Below the pieces are notes generated by a model. The model worked only from the letters and a program-made list of their open reading frames with translations. It had not been told where the DNA came from and made no database searches. Made by a program: the position numbers and the translations under genes. From positions 62,001-126,000 of the forward strand of contig JAAEAF010002550.1 in assembly GCA_011037195.1 (NCBI GenBank): 64,000 nt of DNA, in the 5' to 3' direction. This document shows positions 34,761 through 45,916 of the stretch, one piece after another (positions within the stretch are counted from its first letter, which is position 1; each line of letters begins with the position of its first letter). Source of the DNA: Triatoma infestans. Lineage: Eukaryota > Arthropoda > Insecta > Hemiptera > Reduviidae.

Positions 34761-35041
34761 ACATGATCCTTCTGATAGAAAGTCAATTATTTTGTTTTAA
34801 TACGTAATTGCATTAAACTACCCCCAACAAATGGCAAATTAGAATTAAGATTGGTCCCAATCCCCTTTAAAATCCCCCTCCCCACCATAGAATCATTACA
34901 ATAAATAACAATTATATTTATTCTGGAAAACTGTTCAAATAAAAGTGTTGCGTATTCCTGGGTTTTAAGGGTGGTTTTTGACAAAATGCAATGGATCACG
35001 TAACTAGGTCGATAGCAAATCAATAGATGTAACTCTCACCA
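34761..35041. other. Spacer; possible diverged HINE-like monomer
   Basis: The phrase TGTTCAAATAAAAGTGTTG after CTGGAAAA (about 34923-34952) and the C-rich CCCCCTCCCC tract (34870) follow the order of the HINE-like core monomer, but identity is low. Confidence 0.35.
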
Positions 35042-35147
35042 CCCCGACAATTAACAAGAGCAACCATCTGAATTTCTTCAACAGGCTGTGTTGTGAACAT
35101 TCGTTGAGGGCGTGCGGACGTGGGTAAAGTTCCCAGCGACCTCTACG
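35042..35147 (+). repeat. 106-bp inverted repeat, left arm
   Basis: It begins CCCCGACAATTAACAAGAGC and ends CCAGCGACCTCTACG. An exact reverse complement lies at 37762-37867. I compared every base and found no mismatch. The two arms flank 2.6 kb without recognisable transposase. Sequence beyond the arms differs on each side. Confidence 0.9.
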
Positions 35148-37342
35148 CCACCCAGAGCGCTGTCATACTTAATTACTTACAAATCTCGTCACCTTGGACG
35201 CTGACAGACACTTTTACCGTGATTTACGAGACAGACGCTATCAGTAGTCTAGTAGTACTGCCCAAGTAGTTCACATGTAGTTGAGTAGCACAGAGAACAG
35301 TACGACGCTATTAACCAGACAGCCTTTTTGCTAATCATTATTTTACAATTCGTTTATAATGAAGTTAATTCATTGTGAGTTTGCACAGTTATATATCAAA
35401 CTTATTATTCAAGTGTTTTTCACGCTTTCTTGTGGCGTATCTTCAATTCGCAGTATCATACTTCTTCGTTTACTGCGTAAAGTTGCAGCCTCACGTTTTT
35501 TTTTATACTTCCAGCAGTCTGGTGATTAGTTAATTTACAATTTAATGCTCATTAAGGGCCTATTCAGCAGTGGTGCTTACAAGATTCACTAATTCAGATA
35601 GCGTCAACCTCTGGCGGATGCAAGTGGTTTATACTAACTTCATTCAACTATTTTTGAGTAAGATACCTATCCAATTTTTGTTCTCCTTTATATCTTTACT
35701 CACTATTCACTTGTTATTATAAGATGGCAGATGCCATTTATGCGATAGCTGAAATCGCTCTGATGGTAACCTATTATATTATTTCTCTTTATCAGTGCCT
35801 TCAGCCTCAGCTTAATATTTATTTGTATTATTAACTGTTTCCCTATAATTCAAAGATAAGTGACTCTTCACTGCCTGCTCAACTTATACGTTCCGGGGAG
35901 ACGTATTCTATACACCAGATTGAACGAATTTTGATTAAAGGAGGCGTGAAGGGCTGTAACTTTAAGGGAGTATACTCACTTTAACTTCTCTTAGTCGACC
36001 TCTTGGTGCGATTATATATCTTCTCAAACTCAGTTTGAGAATTCGCAGTTCTTTCTTAAGCCATATTTTCCTACATACTTATTCTTGTGCCAACAGCTTC
36101 GCAGGGTCTACCACCTGCCATTTGTGGTCCTCCGACGGATGTGAAGTCATCCTTTCACCATCAACCTGTGGACAGCCCTGGAAGGGATTGTTTGCCATTC
36201 AGACAGTCAGAGTAATTCCCAGGGCGTACCCACTAGTCAGCGTTCGTTTTCGAGCTCGGATGTGAGGCGGAAGAACTAGGGAAGCGCTTGTTCATCAATA
36301 AATTTATTATTATTTTTGACTTGGTGCTTTTTCTGTCTTTGTTGCCCCACTTTTCTATTCATTACAGCAAGACCTGCCTATGGTCTACTTACGGAGTTCC
36401 TGCGGCGTTCTAAATTCCCGGAAACCATCTGTTGGTGCCGGATGAACTACTTACCGAGCTTGCAAATACGTAACAAAAAGTGACAGATGATATACAAGTT
36501 TAGATAGCTTAGGAAATCCCTAAAAACACAGAAAATTATGATAAAATCGCTTTTCCGATAGTCCTATTTCCTTCAAACTTACAATTTACTTTAATATTAT
36601 TAAATATCACACCACTTCTAATTTGTGTTTATTGCTAGTTCAGTATGTAAAGTGTGTAAAGATAATCTTTGAAGCTAAGAGAGCGAAACACGGAAAAAAA
36701 TAATTCAGAATAAAGTCGCACATACCAAAGGAGCTGCGAAATCATTGTCACAGATACGGTTATATCACATAAAATGAATATCCTGCGTATTCTTTTTGTT
36801 TTTTCTTTATATTTTTCTTTCACAGATACCACACACACATAGAGTGCACCAGCCAAAATCTTAAAATACTTACATTAATTAACATAAAATAAAATGAAAA
36901 TAATATGAGAAATTTATATTAATTTTCAAAAATCTCCATCGTCACGATGTTATCGAAGCGAAAATAGTTTTCTATTTTTAAAGCTAACTCTTTATTTTAT
37001 AGCATCTCTCATCTCTGCAGGAAATCTTATTCTGGTATAATTTTAATCTTTTTTTTATTATGTATGTGATTATTTGCATCATAAAGTTTTTAATAGGAAT
37101 GACAATTAATGTGTTTTCTTTTTCTTTTTTTACCTCTGGCCGAACCTCACGAATTTTAACAATATAGGAATTACAATCTTACTCAAATAATTTATCGATC
37201 TGATAAGAAACCTTTCAACTTCTCTATTCAGCACTATGTACCTATAATTAAATTAATTAGTGAATTATGCAACTTAAACAGTAAACAAATCACCAGAAGA
37301 TCCCATTTATCTTTGCAAATAGTTTTGTTTGGATAATTGAAG

Positions 37343-37379
<37 letters not shown>

Positions 37380-37761
37380 TGTTATTTTCCATTATTGACA
37401 TTGCTATTCAAATCATGTTCTAAACTATTCTTGATAGGTACTTCTAATTCTATTGCTATATAAATGCAAATAATTTTAAATATGTCACTTCTCTATAATG
37501 ACAATTCATTTATGAATTTTATTAAAAATTTTAATAAAGAATTTCTTCAGTTTCTATTTCCATCTTTCTCATATTTTCAACTATCTCTATATACGGCGAC
37601 ACACCGACCTGCCACGAAATATTATCCCCCATTTTACCTTCTGTTTACACTATGTAAAAAAAAATAAAATAAATCAGAAAACTAAAATATAAAATAAAAA
37701 GAAACAAGAAAATGAAAAGTGAATATAATAGAATAGAATGGAGTAGTAAAATGTTTTTACT
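35148..37761. other. Region between the 106-bp inverted repeats; no gene recognised
   Basis: The stretch at 35500-36480 is less AT-rich, with an AATAAA at 36297 followed by T-rich then mixed sequence, and could be part of a long LTR. No gag, pol or transposase motif is seen. A (TA)n tract lies at 37348-37376. At 36480-36860 the spacing of A-rich boxes, ACACAC and TTTTCCG recalls a very old HINE-like copy. A TAGAATAGAATGG tail-like sequence sits at 37728-37741 just inside the right arm. Confidence 0.35.
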
Positions 37762-37867
37762 CGTAGAGGTCGCTGGGAACTTTACCCACGTCCGCACGCC
37801 CTCAACGAATGTTCACAACACAGCCTGTTGAAGAAATTCAGATGGTTGCTCTTGTTAATTGTCGGGG
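37762..37867 (-). repeat. 106-bp inverted repeat, right arm
   Basis: Exact reverse complement of 35042-35147. Outside it lies a T-run; inside it lies AAACATTTTACTACTCC and a TTCTATTCTATT tract on the minus strand, as at the ends of LINEs here. The arms may be two copies of one repeat captured in opposite orientation rather than transposon termini. Confidence 0.9.
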
Positions 37868-38194
37868 AATATTTTTTTTTTTTTTTTGCTATTATGATGA
37901 ATTGGGTATAATATTGAGCCTGAGAACTAGGAGTAATAAATCAGGATATTTTATTTTGTAGGGGGTTACGCGGTAGTTCTGTAATTGATTTATGTTTTGT
38001 TACAAAATATAAAATGTCCTTTCCAATGTTTTACTGCTGTTGCAGAAATATTTTCAGGTTATTTGCCAATAAATCTTTCCATTGTGTCAACGAAACCATC
38101 AAATAAACATTTATTTCTCCCCCACTCTCGTTCAGTACAAATAATTATTGTGGAAAGCGTAATTCTCTCTCTCTCTCTCTCTGAACATGTGGAA

Positions 38195-39480
38195 GATGTT
38201 CACATGCAGCAGTTATCTTTGCTTTGCAATTTAAAAGAAAGATCGATATTTTGGAATTTTTCACAAAGCAAATTTTTAAGAAGCTTTCGCAATATTTTAC
38301 AAGACGTAATGTCATTATGGTTGCTTAATTTGTACTGTTTTTTCGGGTCATTTTGGGAATAGGGACTCCAATGATATCTAGCATGGTTTTGGCTATTTTG
38401 CCACCTTTGGCCTTTTCCTGTAATGTTTTTATCGATGTTTATGTTTACTTTGACCCGTCTTAGTAAACCTTGGGACTTGACAATATTTCAGTTTAGTTTC
38501 CTGATGCTGAAGGGAAACACCATGAATATATTTGACTTAACTGCTGAAGTAGATACGAAGGAAAAAGCGGTTATGCTTTTTCAATCTAAGGGAAGATTGC
38601 ACAGTGAAAGATTGTGTTCTAATGTCCATCAAATGAAACTTTATCTAAGCGAAAAGGATAGATAGAGATGCAACGTGAGAGGATGCAAACAAATCTTTGG
38701 ATTGAGAAAAGTTACATTTTTGGAAAACAGTAATTTACCATTTAATGAATTTGCTACTTTGCTATACTGCTGGACAATAGAGTATACATCTACTAAATTT
38801 TGTCAAGAGGAACTAGGATTAGCAACCGATGCTATTACAGATTGGAAAAATATGTTTCGAGAAGTTTGCGCAGATCATTTATTAAAAAATTTCAGAAAGA
38901 TCGTCAGGCCAGGGGAAACAGTTGAGATAGGCGAATCGAATTTTTCTCGACGCAAAATCACATTGGTAGATTTTATCCTTATCAATGGGTCTTCGGAGAT
39001 ATTTGTCGGGAAGATAACCAATGCTTCATATATTGCGTGCTAGACCGTACATCGGAAACATTACTGAAATCAATATCAAGAATGCGTTCACCCCGGTACA
39101 ACTATTATAGCTGACGTATGGCCATCCTATACCGGCATTATTAACATACCAGGAATGAATTACCAACATTATTTACTGTGAATCATTTAAAAAATTTCGT
39201 AGATCCTACCACAGGTGCATACATAACGAATTGAGTCGTTATGGGCAGAAGCAAAGGCAAGAATCAAAAAAGAACCTGGTATAAGAAGAAGTTTAATAGA
39301 ATCATGTTTTTTGTGAATTTTTATGGCGCCACAGAAGTAGCGGTAATGAATTGTTCAATCAATTAATAAATGACTGTAAATTTTTGGCCACCAGAATAAA
39401 TATGTTCAAACACTAAAACAACTTTTATTCCCAAAAAGTTGTAAAGAAAGCTTAGATTGTAACCAACGGTGAAGAATCCA
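38195..39480 (+). pseudogene. Merlin/ISXO2-like DDE transposase relic
   Basis: After an N-terminal stretch with FQSKGRLHSERLCSN and a stop, the frame from 38667 reads RCNVRGC (zinc pair), LPFNEFATLLYCWT, EELGLATDAITDWKNMFREVCADHLL and GETVEIGESNFSRRK. The usual first catalytic Asp (EID.S) is Gly here. After a stop at 39041 shifted frames give TTIIADVWPSY (second Asp), NYQHY, a degenerate NFVDP.TGAYTNELSR block and FCEFLWRHRSSGNELFNQLI. This order is that of ISXO2/IS1595-type transposases found in eukaryotic Merlin elements. Ends and target duplication were not identified. Inactive. Confidence 0.75.
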
Positions 39481-39629
39481 TAAAACCGTTGTGATTATTC
39501 AAGTAAGTGTTAATGTTACAAATAACTTCAAATGATCTTGTACATCCTAATCACAAACTATTTTTCAAAAAGAGGGAACGTATTTGTAACTCTAAGGCTA
39601 TGGAGAATTAAATTTTGTTAAAAATATTA

Positions 39630-39672
39630 AAGAAGGAATGGATTAGCTCAGTGGTAGTGTGCTGGACTTCCA
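39630..39672 (+). repeat. tRNA-like head, fragment (third copy)
   Basis: GGAATGGATTAGCTCAGTGG followed by TAGTGTGCTGGA repeats the first 35 bases of the tRNA-like cores at 2579 and 3221 with the A box intact. The B-box half is replaced by unrelated sequence, so this is a truncated or recombined copy. Confidence 0.55.
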
Positions 39673-39911
39673 TCTGGAGCCGGACAGTACACTGTCTGAA
39701 AGTTATGTGTGCCACTGACCATCAATGTTGACGCGCCATCTCACTTAATTTTAATATCTTATTGCGCAACTTACTTGGTTCTACATTGAAGGTTTTAATT
39801 TCTTTAGTGAAAATTCGTACTCTCGGTACTTCCCTAATTATACTCGGTACCTTCAAATTATACTAGAAAGGACTGAGCTGATTTGATTCTGAAGTAATAC
39901 TGAGTAAAGTA

Positions 39912-40790
39912 CGAGGATCATTTAATAAGTAACGAGACAAATCGCTGTAGATCAAAAACGGTTTGTTTAATCAATACAATAGTTACAGTGCGTCAAGTTG
40001 ACGTCCTTGTTCTTAGTTTCTCAACAGCTGTGCGAGGGTATTTGGTAAGCATTCAGTTAACAGTGGCAAATCCGCTCGAGCATTGCACTTGGGAAGTACA
40101 ACGCTCAGTGATTAGATTTTTAATTGCAGAGGGTATCAAAAGTAGTGAAATCCACGAAAGAATGTTGAAAGTTTACGGGAATAATAATTGTTTAAACCGT
40201 ACGAACGTTGACAAATGAATAGAACAGTTTAAAGTGGCGTGTAAGTGTCTGTGACACGCAACAAAGTGGACGACCGGTTGAAGTGAACGCGTTAATTCAG
40301 AAAGACAGGGATATTACTGTTGAACTGAGAGCTGAAGAAGTGTACGCGAATGTTGGAACTCTCCATAACATTATTCAGAATAAGCTGCAGTACAAGAAAA
40401 CTTGTGCGAGATGGTTTCCAAGACAACTTACGGACGCCCACAAAGAAACCAGGTTTCAAATCAGTCAAAGCGGGATGGGAGATCCTTCCACATCTCCCCT
40501 ACAGCCCCGACCTCGCCCCATCGAACTTCCGTTTGTTTGGAACCCCTTAAAGAGGCTCTACGTGGGAAACATTTTCAATCCAACGAAGTAGTTAAAAATC
40601 CGGTACAAAAGTGGTTTCGAGATTAACCCAAAACATTTTATGCAGACGCTACACAAATTAGAAGAACGATGGGACAAGTGTATAAATGTTGCTGGGGACT
40701 ATGTTGAAAAGTAGCCAAAGTTTTGTGTTGATTAAATAAATCGTTTTTGAGCGACAGCGATTTGTCTTGTTACTTATTGAATAACCCTCA
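39912..40790 (+). mobile_element. mariner element with internal deletion
   Basis: TA sites lie at 39910-39911 and 40791-40792. The terminal inverted repeats start CGAGGATCATTTAATAAGTA and, on the other strand, TGAGGGTTATTCAATAAGTA, sharing ATAAGTAAC.AGACAAATCGCTG. The transposase remnant starts near the helix-turn-helix (QRSVIRFLIAEGIKSSEIHE) and continues through LIQKDRDITVELRAEE. After the TDAHKE region it jumps to WEILPHLPYSPDLAPSNFR (third catalytic Asp) and ends FYADA. The central part with the first two Asp residues is deleted, and stops and frameshifts occur. At 879 bp it is a deletion derivative of a 1.3-kb family. Confidence 0.9.
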
Positions 40791-40937
40791 TAGAATCAAA
40801 GGATTAAGTAATGAGTTGATGAAAGTTTGCTCTTGAGCTTCCAAGCTGTGCAAGGAAAGCTCCCAAAATTTCGAACAACTTTATTTCTGATCAAAGTAGG
40901 GAAAGAAGACTTTACAATGCACTAATTGTGTTGCATG

Positions 40938-41226
40938 TGAATTTGAGATATGAAGAAATTTGGTGAGGATCGGTCGAGAAAAAACATTTAATTATGCCAA
41001 CGTTTCGACAGAGTTTCCTGTCTTTATCAAGGCTATAATCTAAAAAAACAATACAATGAGGAACTACAATGCATTTTATAGTATTATTAATGCATTGTGG
41101 TTCCTCATTGTATTGTCTTTTAGATTAAAGCCCTGATAAAGACAGGAAACTCTGTCGAAACGTCGGCATAATTGAATGTTTTTTCTTGACCGATCCTCAC
41201 CAAATTTCTTCGTATCTGAATTTCAT
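40938..41226. mobile_element. Penelope-type inverted pair (two pLTR-like arms) with hammerhead-like motifs
   Basis: Arms of 138 bp (40938-41075 and 41089-41226) are inverted copies with a few mismatches, separated by 13 bp. Each arm carries CTGTCGAAACG next to AAAGACAGGAAACT. The outer ends (TTGACCGATCCTCACC on the right arm) resemble TTGACCGCTCCTCGAG in the 3' region of the GIY-YIG element at 61840, linking the pair to Penelope-like elements. No protein is encoded. Confidence 0.7.
41130..41167 (+). ncRNA. Hammerhead ribozyme-like motif in the right arm
   Basis: Stem I GCC (41130-41132) pairs with GGC (41165-41167). The core CTGATAA (41133-41139) differs from CTGANGA at the essential G8 position, followed by an extra A. 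Stem II is GACAG/CTGTC with loop GAAACT. GAAA follows, then stem III AC/GT closing without a loop, and C at the cleavage position. The G8 change should abolish cleavage. The mirror motif in the left arm (40996-41033, minus) has a further C3-to-T change. Confidence 0.5.
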
Positions 41227-42074
41227 CAACGGCCAATAAATTCTTTTATATATATAGTTGGATGTGAATGTGAAAATGTTCTTATATTGAGGATTGATTC
41301 ATGTAGTAATCGAAACTAATCAATTTGATCAAGTTGATTTTCCAAAAATGCGGCAAATAAAACACTAAAAAGCCAAAAGTAAAGTTACAGAATGCAAGAC
41401 CATAAATCTTCATAATAAATTATTATAATTTAAACTTATAATGATTTCTATAGGTTTTTTTTCTTTTCTATTTATTTTTCACAACTATTTGTGAAATCTC
41501 AATAAAGTCTTAAATTAAAAAAAGGAAAAAAGTAAATAACTTTTATTGTGTGACTATATAAATGCAAATGTAAAAGATCCTGTTTTCTTTTTAAAAAATA
41601 AATTAGAAAATAAATAAAAAACAAATCACAATAGACTTAACTTCGATTGTATAATTTATAGTTTTCTTTATTTTTTTTTTTATTAACCTTCCTCTAATTT
41701 TAATGAATAAATTTGGTTATTAATTCATCTTATGAATAATTTACTTTGTGTAGGGGTTATGGTTGTACATATACTAGTAGTAGCGATATATATATATATC
41801 TCGAAATAAGTATATCGCGATATATATATATATATAAGTGCAATAAGTTAAAAAAATATTCAACTATATGTTAACTTTCTCCAAATCAATATGCAATGAA
41901 AAGTTATAATGAAGATGAGCGGCAGAGGCTGCTCAATACTTTACCTCAAATACTAGTCCGTCACTCATATAACTTTTATGAATCGATATTCTGAAGTTTC
42001 ACTGTGTCAGTTTAGTTCTACAATTAAAAAAAAAATATATATACTTTTTTTTCAATTTGCCAGTTCAAAGTATA
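41227..42074. other. AT-rich spacer with (TA)n palindromic tracts
   Basis: No gene. (TA)n tracts around GCGATATATATATATCTCG and ATATCGCGATATATATATAT (41785-41837) can fold on themselves. Confidence 0.45.
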
Positions 42075-43320
42075 TTTTTATTATTATTATTACTGAGCAC
42101 ACTCTACTGGCCACTATACTTAGCGCATAGCGCCTACATTGTAGATAAGTTTCCGTCCCTGCCACGGGGAAGCGGACCTCTACATATCCGTCTAGTCCTT
42201 CGCATTACCGTCTAATCCTTCGCGAGCAAACTCAACAAAATCTTTAAAGTTTATGGCACTTTTCGTCAGTTCTTTACAATCTCCCGGCCAGTTTTCTCCC
42301 TTTCTATTCAGCTGGAATTCCATATGGATTCTTGCCTTGTCGAGGAGAACACCGGAAGAGAACATGTTCACCGTGTCTTGTTCACCGCATTCGCAATTCG
42401 GGAAATCTTTCAATCCCAGCTCATGGAGCTTAGAATTGAAATATTGCCCGTGAAATATTGCGTTACGGTTTGGGATAGCTCCAGCAATTGAATCAACAGT
42501 TTGTGATGCAAATTCGGGAAGAACTCATATGTGGTTCTCCTTTTCTCTGCTTAATCCCAGTATCTTTGCCACTTCCCAATCTCGTACTCTCGGATCTTTT
42601 TCTTTGCAAGGACAGAAGGCGTCTGACTGGACAGCTCTTCACCATCAAGGACAATCATTCCCCCTTTCTTATACTTACGGGTAAGGGCCCTCAACTCTGC
42701 AAGGAGATCAGGCGGCAACACATCAGCGACCACCGGTAAGGGGACCGTGGATGATGTCGCATAGGCCCTTATTACAGAGCAAAAAATGGCTCTTTGCATT
42801 CGTAATAGAGTGCCGCTGTACGACTGCTTGTGCAGCTTGTCAGCCCAAAAAGCAGCTGGGTACCTTGCAAAATTCTCTATCACGCCCCTATAGATGGCTA
42901 CTCTTTTGATTCCCTAGCACAAGTTGAGACACCTGGAGGCAATACGCTGAATATGGGGCTTAAAAGAAAGTTTCCAATCCAAACAGCACGCCCAGGTACT
43001 TAAACTGGGTTAAGTGGACTATTCTGTGATTGTCCATCCTGATCCAGGGAGGACGACTGGGATCAAGCTCTTGCCTTTCATTAGCATCACTTTAGACTTC
43101 TCGAACGAAATCTGCATCTTCTCCCGCTGACACCAATTCTCAGCGTATGCAACCGAATCACAATAATCCATGTTCTCAATGTGCAAGTTGAAAGTACAGA
43201 CACTTCGTGTGTGTGGGGTGGGGGGGTTGACGTTGTTTGCGTCCGAGATTGTTCTCACGTGGCCCCTGGATATCCAACTAAACGAACAATGTCATTAGCC
43301 AGCGCACCTATTTGTATATA
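42075..43320 (-). pseudogene. R1-type non-LTR retrotransposon, RT C-terminal part, broken
   Basis: Minus-strand frames give ALANDIV (degenerate RT YADD box, about 43300), ENWCQREKMQISFEKSKVML (43140-43080), then AFWADKLHKQSYSGTLLRMQ, RAIFCSVIRAYATSSTVPLP and VVADVLPPDLLAELRALTRK (42850-42680), typical of R1-group RTs. The C-terminal zinc motif is CECGEQDTVN...F (42400-42350), and the frame ends at LDGNAKD. The tail is (TAA)n at 42075-42094. Despite the R1 type, there is no 28S rDNA around it. Several frameshifts. An LTR is inserted exactly at the upstream break (43324). Confidence 0.8.
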
Positions 43321-43323
43321 TAT

Positions 43324-43721
43324 TGTAACGCAGCCAGTGGTGCCATCTAGGAGAGAAGGCAGGTACGTAAGGTTCTTCTAGTTGCCGCTGGGAAGCGCTG
43401 GCGGCGCTCTAGTTCTCTCTAGAAGAATCGAGGAAGTTCTAGAAGATTCCCCACCGGTATAAATAATAGTGGGACTGCAGAGAGTTGAGGGAGTTTTTCA
43501 GTTACAAACGAAGTGTACGTTTGTGGAAAGTGTATAAAAAGTGAACAAAGTGAACTTTTGTGGTATAAACTGTGAATTAATTATTATTAAGTGTTGTATT
43601 TTGTAATTTATTATGTATAACAATAAATTGGTGTTTTCTTTATTGAAGTTTAGAGTATTTTATCTATACGAACCCACTTAAAACTAGTTGCAGCAGCTAG
43701 TCTAGAGGGAAAAACGTTACA
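43324..43721 (+). mobile_element. Solo LTR (Ty3/Gypsy-like) with 4-bp target duplication
   Basis: ATAT flanks it at 43320-43323 and 43722-43725. The 398-bp element begins TGTAACG and ends CGTTACA, a perfect 7-bp inverted repeat. It carries TATAAATA at 43458, a second TATAAA near 43530 and AATAAA at 43622, fitting U3-R-U5 on the plus strand. The left half is GC-rich with CTCTAG repeats (TTCTAG, TCTAGAA). No primer-binding site or internal region lies next to it, so it is a solo LTR. A 4-bp duplication is usual for Gypsy. Confidence 0.85.
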
Positions 43722-43725
43722 ATAT

Positions 43726-44813
43726 TATCTTTCTAATAGGTTATCTGATGATGCTTTCAATAAAAGGTAACTGGACGTAACTGAAAAAAATTAACATTTC
43801 ACTTTAACTATCTAGTGATCAAAAACATTGAATACATATACACAACTTTACTAAGCCACAACTTCTGAAAATTCTTCTTAGTTTTATTTTTAGATAATTG
43901 TTCTATTATATTTCTTGTTTAACAATAGAAATTTAATTACAATAACCATTAAATAAATTGAAATAAATATATAGTTAAAAAAATAAATAAGTAAAAAAGA
44001 AAAATAAAGAGAAAGAAATAAAGTACACTATATTTTCTTTCATGTTTACTTAATTTAATTTAATTTAATAAAGATGGTATTTAAGTTTTTGTTCCCTAAC
44101 ATATACATTAAACAAATTGAAATTCTAGAATGTAATGATGCTACTACAAAGTTTAGTTTTTAGTTTATTCTTATTATTTAGTTCTTAATATAATCTTACA
44201 AACAGTGCCCTCTGTTGAAGTAAATTTGATGTAGAGAAATGTATAATAGTAAAAGTTGTGAAAATGTAAAACATTTTATCAATAGAAAAAAGTTGGAAAA
44301 AGAAAATCTTTAAATTTAAATAAAGTCTATAAAACCGAGTACATTTCCTGTAGAATTTTTTATATATGTATATGTATATGTATGTATATATATTATATAA
44401 AATACTGTATCTCTCACTTTGTGAGAACTAGCAAAATAAAACGTAGTTAAGTTTTATGTTGAATTATAGAAATATGTGTTGTTTGTAAATATATAAAATG
44501 TTGTTTCTTTTAGATTCTATCTATATGGAAATGATGGTACATACCATTTTGAAACTTAGTAAAAATATATAGCATAAGTACTATCATCCTATTTTGGGTA
44601 ACTTGAGATGCATAAAATATGTTTTAGCTACCTTAACGGTCTGTTGAAATGACTCCTTCCATGCATTAGTATGCATTATACTACTATCAATTCTATCTTT
44701 AAACTTTGTTTGAATATATTTTTTTTCTTTCTTTCATTCTCAGTTTATTCATGAATATTTAATTTATTCATATATATATTAGTATATATTTATAATAAAT
44801 ACTGTATATATTA
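43726..44813. other. AT-rich spacer, no gene recognised
   Basis: Very AT-rich with no open frame of note and no family motif. Confidence 0.5.
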
Positions 44814-45916
44814 GTAGGGCAAGGTGGGGCTTGTTGTTACAAATTTCAGTTAAACATTTTTTTAATTGCTGTGTATGTTACACTCAAAATTGCTGAAAAT
44901 TGATTAATTTGTTTCCTCATTTATTTCTACTAATAATATATTTTTTTGGGGGATTTTTCAAAATGAAGTAACATTTAAAAAATTCAAATACTATTAAAAT
45001 GCGCCATACTGTAACAATGTGCCCTTTGGTGGGAAATAAAACTGAAAAATAAGTTCGAATAAACAAATTATTAGATCTTCATTTTTAATAATAATAGCAG
45101 CTTGATTATGATTTAAACATGGATTATTATAAACTTAAATGCAAGAAACATTCATTCTCTTTCTATACACTGTCACTACCCATCTCTAAGTCCGAATTAC
45201 AATATTGTGGCAAATATATGTAGGGTCATTTTTAACACATTTTTAAATGGGGCCCATCTTTTGTACTGCATGCATTCAACCTAATTTTCTCCATCTTTTA
45301 ACTGCGACTATGGTTTTAAACGTTTCCGGCACAGCCAGTCCTCATCTTCCTCGCCAAAACTTGATGATAGCTAATTATATTTTCTTGTTCGCGGCTTTCG
45401 GAGACACAAATTTTCTATTTTGTTAGAATTTCCAACTTTGTCATTTTTCTTGTTTTTGCCTTCATTTCTTTTAAGATATGCCTTGATTTGATTTAAGGTA
45501 TGTAAGGTTTGATTTAAGGTTACAGTGTAACAACATGCTCCAACCAAGTATAATAACTAACCCCTTTGACTCTACTTCACTAATTAATCCGAAAAACACA
45601 TAGATCGAAGAATACTAGCGCAACCATAATAGATTGAAATCATTGTTAAGGATGTAAGAATTAACAGCATAAGTATGAAAGCCTTACCTTTAGTAGTTGT
45701 CAGATCATAGATTTCGGTTTCAATAATAAAATGTAGCTTTCACTATGGTATTTCGAGGAAAGTCACACAATGCCGCCATATGCAACAGAATCTTAGCGGG
45801 AACTGGTTACAATAAATAGCACTCGCATATCTCTTAACTTTGACCACTTAAGAAGTGCTTCCCTCGGCCGATTTTTTAAAAATTACATTGTAACAACGAG
45901 CCCTATCCTCCCCTAT
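44814..45916 (-). mobile_element. Unclassified TIR DNA transposon relic (pogo/jerky-like guess)
   Basis: The left end GTAGGGCAAGGTGGGGCTTG with TTGTTACA is matched on the other strand at the right end by ATAGGGGAGGATAGGGCTCG with TTGTTACA (about 22 of 28 identical). Related motifs recur inside: TGTAACAATGTGCCCTTTGG (45009) and TGTAACAACATGCTCCAACC (45527). Minus-strand sequence at 45480-45240 shows SSSFGEEDEDWLC, SQLKDGEN.VECMQYKRWA in one frame with stops, which recalls the cysteine-rich C-terminus that follows some DDE (jerky/pogo-type) transposases. The catalytic core is not recognisable. Confidence 0.5.

Noticed and set aside
35028..36476. Single 1.4-kb LTR from TGTAACTC to GTAACA
   Set aside because: The termini are not inverted complements and the flanks carry no matching duplication.
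40996..41033. Active hammerhead in the left arm of the 40938-41226 pair
   Set aside because: Core bases C3 and G8 are both changed, so cleavage is not expected.
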